Under the pieces are notes generated by a model. It was not told the origin of the DNA. It made no database searches and was given only the letters and a program-made list of their open reading frames with translations. Both the position numbers and the translations under genes were made by a program. From an uncultured Gammaproteobacteria bacterium (lineage in GTDB: Bacteria > Pseudomonadota > Gammaproteobacteria > Pseudomonadales > Azotimanducaceae_A), in the NCBI GenBank assembly GCA_913049565.1, contig CAJWZG010000120.1:1-8489 (forward strand): a stretch of DNA of 8,489 bases. Direction: 5' to 3'. The first letter of the stretch is position 1; each line of letters begins with the position of its first letter. Shown one piece after another: positions 5,259 to 8,489 of the stretch.

Positions 5259-5660
5259 CTACGAACGGCGACGGCTCGATACGTACCTATGGTAGGTGCG
5301 CCAGCCATCTGCAGTTTTGATAATCCTGTCGTAGTAGCTCGCGGTTGCCGTCAGCCCCTTGCCGATCAATGCGACAATGCGAAAACGCAGCATAAACCCT
5401 TGTGCATCCAAATCTGCGTAAATATTGGTCATCAAATGAGTGCGAGGGTGAGCTGCCTCAGAAGCCATGAACAGTTTGATGTCTTCAAGCCCATTGCAGA
5501 CTCGAGAACCGACACCTGATAGATCGAATATGGCGTCCTGAGTGAATACCGCGTCCAGTGCAATCCAATTTCGATCATCGATTGCGTCGCCGTATCGACC
5601 TGGAAGCTCATGGATTTCAACGCGGTCGGCTGTTGTGAGGATGTGCGCTGTATCTGTCAT
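5259..5660 (-). CDS. SnoaL-like (NTF2-fold) protein
   Basis: This 133-residue protein matches the SnoaL_4-type NTF2-like domain over its whole length: an N-terminal helix with IHELPGRYGDAIDDRNWIAL (16-35), then LDAVFTQDAIFDLSG, then HPRTHLMTNIYADLD (71-85), and a C-terminal strand with YYDRIIKTADGWRTYHR. Y23, D26 and H75 occupy positions that line the active cavity in scytalone-dehydratase-like members. There is no signal peptide, so it is cytoplasmic. Such proteins act as dehydratases, isomerases or ligand-binding partners, often inside catabolic or secondary-metabolism clusters. The ATG at 5660 is preceded by GGAGA at nine bases. It sits upstream of the MFS gene on the same strand (127-base gap) and may share a transcript and a substrate with it. 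The precise reaction is unknown. Confidence 0.85.
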   Translation of the reverse strand: MTDTAHILTTADRVEIHELPGRYGDAIDDRNWIALDAVFTQDAIFDLSGVGSRVCNGLEDIKLFMASEAAHPRTHLMTNIYADLDAQGFMLRFRIVALIGKGLTATASYYDRIIKTADGWRTYHRYVSSRRRS

Positions 5661-5768
5661 TTATCTGCTTCTCCAGAACGTGTACCGGAAGGTTAGTGCA
5701 TCGCTTTGCAGGCTTACAGGGACATCGGAGCACCTCTTGTAGCCTTTTCACTCTCTAGCTTGGCCTCG

Positions 5769-5792
5769 ATGATCAACCTCAATGATCCTCAA
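5769..5792. repeat. Short imperfect direct repeat ATGATC(AAC)CTCA
   Basis: ATGATCAACCTCA is followed immediately by ATGATCCTCA in the 151-base gap between the beta-lactamase-family gene and the SnoaL-like gene. The first copy includes the palindrome TGATCA. The two hexamers start 13 bases apart. It could be a pair of regulator half-sites for the SnoaL-like gene or chance. Confidence 0.3.
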
Positions 5793-5811
5793 CTGCCTTT
5801 AACACCTCGAG

Positions 5812-7350
5812 TTACTCGCGATAGAGCTTTTCCCGGTTAACGTAGATCCCATCTACAGTACCCGTTTCGTCTCGATAAAATTCTACGGTAAATTCTCCTG
5901 CGTAGAACCCTTGGTGATCCTCATCTGTAAATCGATCCTTGGCAACTCGAGTTAAAACGGCTGGATTGTCGAACACAGAGGCCTCGCGCAGGTTAATCAT
6001 GACGAGGCTTTGCTCAATTTCGGTCACGTAGTAGTGCCGGTGACCATTGTCTGTGTACACGCCCTCGTACTCTGGATGCGCGAGAGAAAGATTAGCGTTA
6101 TCAGCATCCGCAGCCATCAGACCAACCACCTCGTAAAGGGTTTTCGAAATACTGCGGGGGTAGCTGAAATTCACTGGAGCGTCGAGCGAATTAGAGAGCA
6201 CGGCGATTCCGAGCTGGTTTTGATTGTCCATAACAACTTCTGAAGCAAACCCCCTCAGGCCACCGCCATGCAATACTAATTCTTGGTTGCGGAAGTAACC
6301 CAATCCGGTGCCGCCAAGGTTCAGACTATTCGATAAGAACGCTGTCACGCTGGACATAAGAGGCCCTTGTTCCAGTGGCAGAGGCACCCACTGTACTTGC
6401 TGCATTTGCTCGAGGGTCTGTGCTGTAAGAACTAACGAGTCTTCATTGCTCAGAGTACGAAAGTGCCAACTTAAAAACTTCGCCAAATCTCGTGTACTAG
6501 AGAGCAGCCCGGCGGCGGGATGTCCCAGCAAGCTGGCCATATTGGAAAACTCTGCCGGTGAGCGCTGACCCGCAATCAGGCGATCGTAGCCAATCGCCTG
6601 ACTTTCAACGACCGCCGATGACGAGGAACTAGGAAAGCGAGTAGCGTCCATTTGCAGTGGCGTCAGTATGAATTTTTGAATGTACTCCTCATAACGCAGA
6701 TTTGAGACTCGCTCGATAATCACGCCTGCAATGTTCATCGACAAGTTGGAGTACTTATGGATTCGGTTTGGCGGGAAAAGCAGTGATTGCTCCTCAAAAC
6801 CCTCTAAAAACGCATGACGAACCGGAGGTGTCAGCGGCGCTTGTCTGTCCAGCAACACATTCGCATGGGTGGGTAGGCCAGTGGTGTGGGTCAAAATCGA
6901 CCAGACCGTCATGTCTTCAATCGCGTATCCATTCGATTGAATGGCCGCAAGCTCAGGAACGATATCAACTATCGGTGTCTGTAAGGTCAGCTGCTGACTT
7001 TCGATCAACTGCATTAAGGCGATGCTGGTAAAAAGCTTGGTCACAGAAGCAATACGATATTGAGTATCTGCAGACGCGGGGCGCTGCATCTGGACATCGG
7101 CGAATCCGAAGCCCCGCGTGTAGACCAGCCGCTGATTTTGCACGAGGCTGACGGATACGCTTGGTATCGCCTGTTCGTTCATGGCGGATTCAAGCCAAGC
7201 TTCAAAAAGTCGAATTCGAGCATCCAGCAGCGAATTCTGATCTGTGTTCGCGAACCCCAAAGAACAGACGACAATCAGCACGAAAAAAGAGAGCACGTTC
7301 GTTAAGGCGCGTCTAACGATCGATTTCGAACGCGTACGTGGAATCGACAA
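5812..7350 (-). CDS. Secreted serine beta-lactamase-family hydrolase
   Basis: With the start used here the protein has 512 residues and belongs to the class C beta-lactamase/PBP4*/EstB-like serine hydrolase family. The catalytic SxxK is S102-V-T-K105 (in RIASVTKLFTSIAL), the YxN motif is Y200-S-N202 and the third motif is H361-G-G. About 90 C-terminal residues (HPEYEGVYTDNG onward) form a beta-rich extension of the kind found after the catalytic domain in this family. The N-terminus has basic residues, a hydrophobic core (VLSFFVLIVV) and a likely signal-peptidase-I site after GFA (residue 34), so it is exported. Members hydrolyse esters, D-amino-acid peptides or, rarely, beta-lactams; resistance should not be assumed. 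The frame is open to a TTG at 7377, but the TTG at 7350 has GGGAG eight bases upstream and gives a normal signal peptide, so it is preferred. Confidence 0.9.
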   Translation of the reverse strand: MSIPRTRSKSIVRRALTNVLSFFVLIVVCSLGFANTDQNSLLDARIRLFEAWLESAMNEQAIPSVSVSLVQNQRLVYTRGFGFADVQMQRPASADTQYRIASVTKLFTSIALMQLIESQQLTLQTPIVDIVPELAAIQSNGYAIEDMTVWSILTHTTGLPTHANVLLDRQAPLTPPVRHAFLEGFEEQSLLFPPNRIHKYSNLSMNIAGVIIERVSNLRYEEYIQKFILTPLQMDATRFPSSSSSAVVESQAIGYDRLIAGQRSPAEFSNMASLLGHPAAGLLSSTRDLAKFLSWHFRTLSNEDSLVLTAQTLEQMQQVQWVPLPLEQGPLMSSVTAFLSNSLNLGGTGLGYFRNQELVLHGGGLRGFASEVVMDNQNQLGIAVLSNSLDAPVNFSYPRSISKTLYEVVGLMAADADNANLSLAHPEYEGVYTDNGHRHYYVTEIEQSLVMINLREASVFDNPAVLTRVAKDRFTDEDHQGFYAGEFTVEFYRDETGTVDGIYVNREKLYRE

Positions 7351-7358
7351 ACCGATAT

Positions 7359-7363
7359 CTCCC
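7359..7363 (-). promoter_or_regulatory. Ribosome binding site for the TTG start at 7350
   Basis: GGGAG on the minus strand lies eight bases before the TTG at 7350-7348. The alternative TTG at 7377 has no purine-rich sequence upstream. No ATG occurs in frame ahead of the signal peptide. Confidence 0.6.
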
Positions 7364-7404
7364 GTCAAAAGACACAAGGCAGCAAAGAAGCTAGCTTACC
7401 GCCA

Positions 7405-7428
7405 TTCGCGTAAGTTATTGCTCGCGAA
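7405..7428. promoter_or_regulatory. Operator-like inverted repeat upstream of the hydrolase gene
   Basis: TTCGCG (7405-7410) and CGCGAA (7423-7428) are perfect 6-base arms separated by 12 bases, ending 55 bases upstream of the hydrolase start. On the minus strand a weak promoter-like pair overlaps it: TTTACC, a 17-base spacer, then TAACTT inside the repeat. A regulator bound here would cover the -10 region. The promoter match is poor, so this is tentative. Confidence 0.35.
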
Positions 7429-7520
7429 ATTTGAGGTAAAGGCCAGCCGCTATCTTCGCGTCAGGTGGCAAAGAGGACCGGCCCGAGGTGTGCCACAAGG
7501 TATTTTTGTGTTCAAAACAT

Positions 7521-7808
7521 CTAATTCGAATTTTGCGCTTTCGACTCTTGAATTTTTGCATCGACCGCCAGTTGTATTCGGGCTAGTCGCGCAATCTCTT
7601 GTTCTTCCAGTGTCTTTTTCGACTTGCCAAAGACCCCAAGAATTAACCCGTGCAAAAAAGCTATCGGAGAGAGAAAGACGATATAGAAGATGACCAATAT
7701 CGAGTTGTAGCGCTGAAACAGCTGTAGGAGCCCTCGAAGGCTAACGAATAGCGCGAGAACTAAAACGATTAACGCCATTAAACCTATTGTTGTTTCCTTA
7801 AAACTCAA
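7521..7808 (-). CDS. Small two-helix membrane protein of unknown function
   Basis: This 95-residue protein has two strongly hydrophobic segments (about residues 7-24 and 37-60) joined by a short loop containing RGLLQLFQRYNS. A charged, probably helical tail follows (GKSKKTLEEQEIARLARIQ to the end). The positive cluster KSKK after helix 2 suggests that the tail is cytoplasmic. The start is probably TTG at 7808, with GGGAG six bases upstream; an ATG at 7778 (codon 11) is a weaker alternative that would trim the first helix. It lies about 170 bases upstream of the hydrolase gene on the same strand, so they may or may not be co-transcribed. I do not recognise a family. The consistent hydropathy and good ribosome site argue that it is real. 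Confidence 0.7.
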   Translation of the reverse strand: MSFKETTIGLMALIVLVLALFVSLRGLLQLFQRYNSILVIFYIVFLSPIAFLHGLILGVFGKSKKTLEEQEIARLARIQLAVDAKIQESKAQNSN

Positions 7809-7814
7809 AAATGA

Positions 7815-7819
7815 CTCCC
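7815..7819 (-). promoter_or_regulatory. Ribosome binding site for the TTG start at 7808
   Basis: GGGAG on the minus strand with a six-base spacer to the TTG at 7808-7806. It supports the 95-residue form of the small membrane protein over the form starting at the internal ATG (7778). Confidence 0.6.
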
Positions 7820-7831
7820 GAAAAATTCTCT

Positions 7832-7873
7832 ACACCTCGTATTTCCGATACGACTCGTTAACTCATGAGGTGT
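7832..7873. repeat. Nested inverted repeats in the leader of the small membrane gene
   Basis: Outer arms ACACCTC (7832-7838) and GAGGTGT (7867-7873) are perfect complements. Inside, CGTAT (7838-7842) and ATACG (7848-7852) form a second hairpin with a five-base loop. In the minus-strand transcript this would lie in the 5' leader, ending 23 bases before the TTG and close to its ribosome site, so it could affect translation. It could also be a protein-binding region shared by the divergent genes. Confidence 0.4.
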
Positions 7874-7998
7874 TAATGCAATAGAACCCACAAGCGCGAT
7901 AGATGTCGCTTAAATGACAGTGCAGCACAGAGGCCGATGTAAGAGGAAAATTGGTCGGGACATAGTGACCTGAGCCAGATAGCGGAGATATTTGGTGA

Positions 7999-8008
7999 GG
8001 CCGCGGCC
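7999..8008. repeat. Perfect 10-base palindrome GGCCGCGGCC
   Basis: This strongly GC-rich palindrome lies in an otherwise AT-leaning divergent intergenic region. It is followed by AGCC-AGGCGA-GGCT and five T (8011-8028), a small terminator-like hairpin on the plus strand. No plus-strand gene ends here, so a short untranslated RNA, or attenuation ahead of the gene at 8105, are the only readings in which it would act as a terminator. Confidence 0.35.
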
Positions 8009-8054
8009 CGAGCCAGGCGAGGCTTTTTCGAGATTCATGCTAACGTAATCAATA

Positions 8055-8066
8055 GCGCATCTGCGC
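8055..8066. repeat. Inverted repeat GCGCA-TC-TGCGC upstream of the right-edge gene
   Basis: Perfect 5-base arms with a 2-base centre lie 39 bases upstream of the ATG at 8105 and just before an AT-rich stretch (8067-8094) that probably includes the promoter -10 region or the start of the transcript. It could be an operator for the secreted protein gene. No convincing -35/-10 pair could be set. Confidence 0.35.
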
Positions 8067-8104
8067 GACTATTAACGAATAAAAATTAAAAAAAGGAACA
8101 CTCA

Positions 8105-8489
8105 ATGAACAAAACGCTAATAACCACCTTTGCAAGCGCGCTCACGCTTTTGTCCGGGGTTGCTTTTGCAGACGATCATCTACAGGTGCCCGAATATGGA
8201 GGCGTCGAGACCTTTGCTTGCTACTTTAATGAAGACAAGGATATGGACGATCTCCTTAAAGCTTCGAAGAAATGGGACAAATGGTTTGATAAAAATTCCA
8301 GTGTTGGCTACACAGGTTTAGTGCTTACGCCTTATTACTACGATTCGCTAGACGCCGACGTTTATTGGGTTGGGTTTTCGTCAAGCCTAGAGGAGCAGGC
8401 AGTAGCGCAGACCGAGTTTTTGGCCACTGATCTGTCCCAAGATTTTTACGATGTGTACACCTGTAAATCCCACGCGCAGCTTGCCTGGG
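8105..8489 (+). CDS. Secreted protein of unknown function, C-terminus cut off
   Basis: The gene starts at an ATG with AAGGAA six bases upstream and stays open to the window end, giving 128 residues of an incomplete protein. Residues 1-22 form a classical Sec signal peptide (MNKTLITTFASALTLLSGVAFA), with cleavage expected after AFA before DDHL. The mature part is acidic and aromatic, with a helix-like segment DKDMDDLLKASKKWDKWFDK (44-63), the segment GYTGLVLTPYYYDSLDADVYW (two parts, 68-88) and WVGF. C39 and C120 could pair in the periplasm. I recall similar small secreted proteins from marine gammaproteobacteria, without a known function, but cannot name a family. It is divergent from the small membrane protein gene, with 296 bases between. 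Confidence 0.85.
   Translation, partial: MNKTLITTFASALTLLSGVAFADDHLQVPEYGGVETFACYFNEDKDMDDLLKASKKWDKWFDKNSSVGYTGLVLTPYYYDSLDADVYWVGFSSSLEEQAVAQTEFLATDLSQDFYDVYTCKSHAQLAW

Noticed and set aside
5175..5519. Plus-strand 114-codon open frame opposite the SnoaL-like gene
   Set aside because: The opposite strand encodes a clear SnoaL-like domain; this frame shows no domain or ribosome site.
7351..7377. TTG start at 7377 for the hydrolase
   Set aside because: No purine-rich ribosome site upstream; the TTG at 7350 has GGGAG at eight bases and a normal signal-peptide length.
7244..7693. Plus-strand 149-codon open frame opposite the hydrolase and membrane genes
   Set aside because: It runs antisense to two better supported genes, has no ribosome site or family pattern, and is rich in Arg/Lys as expected of a shadow frame.
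1..8489. CRISPR array, transposase, integrase, tRNA or toxin-antitoxin module
   Set aside because: No regularly spaced repeats, no terminal inverted repeats with a transposase, no tRNA-like cloverleaf and no recognisable toxin or antitoxin product were seen on either strand.

Overview
The window looks like chromosomal DNA from a Gram-negative proteobacterium, most likely an aquatic gammaproteobacterium. The evidence is intermediate GC content by eye, two lipoprotein signal peptides, Sec signal peptides, classical GGAGG-type ribosome sites and a spinster-type MFS transporter beside a SnoaL-like protein. The taxonomic call is an inference. No rRNA, tRNA, IS element, CRISPR array or phage gene is visible.

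Layout. Everything from 77 to 7808 that looks genuinely coding is on the minus strand; one gene at the right edge (8105 to the end) is on the plus strand. Read in the direction of transcription (right to left), the minus-strand genes are: a small two-helix membrane protein (7808-7521); a secreted serine beta-lactamase/esterase-family hydrolase (7350-5812); a SnoaL-like NTF2-fold protein (5660-5259); a 12-helix spinster-type MFS transporter (5131-3653); a 581-base gap without a convincing gene (3652-3072); and a compact four-gene operon (3071-77). A further reading frame, preceded by a Shine-Dalgarno sequence, runs off the left edge (45-1).

The most interesting part is the operon at 77-3071. 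It encodes a GST-fold protein, a short methyltransferase of the cyclopropane-fatty-acid-synthase superfamily, a lipoprotein with an NTF2/SnoaL fold, and a lipoprotein glutathione peroxidase. Successive genes overlap by 29, 37 and 8 bases, so they are almost certainly co-transcribed and translationally coupled. A coherent reading is defence against, or remodelling of, oxidised membrane lipids. The methyltransferase would act on unsaturated acyl chains, the peroxidase would reduce lipid hydroperoxides in the envelope, and the GST would conjugate or reduce electrophilic products in the cytoplasm. NTF2-like proteins with this C-terminal pattern and CFA-like methyltransferases recur in light or singlet-oxygen response clusters (ChrR/RpoE or LitR type). 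Here they are joined to a GST and a GPx, and the usual FAD protein, DUF1365 and photolyase are absent from this window.

The middle of the window (SnoaL-like protein plus MFS) resembles parts of catabolic clusters, but no catabolic enzyme is present to name a substrate. The right part holds two envelope-associated genes and a divergent intergenic region rich in inverted repeats, ahead of a secreted protein of unknown function. Three minus-strand genes appear to start with TTG; two of these have a GGGAG ribosome site at good spacing.
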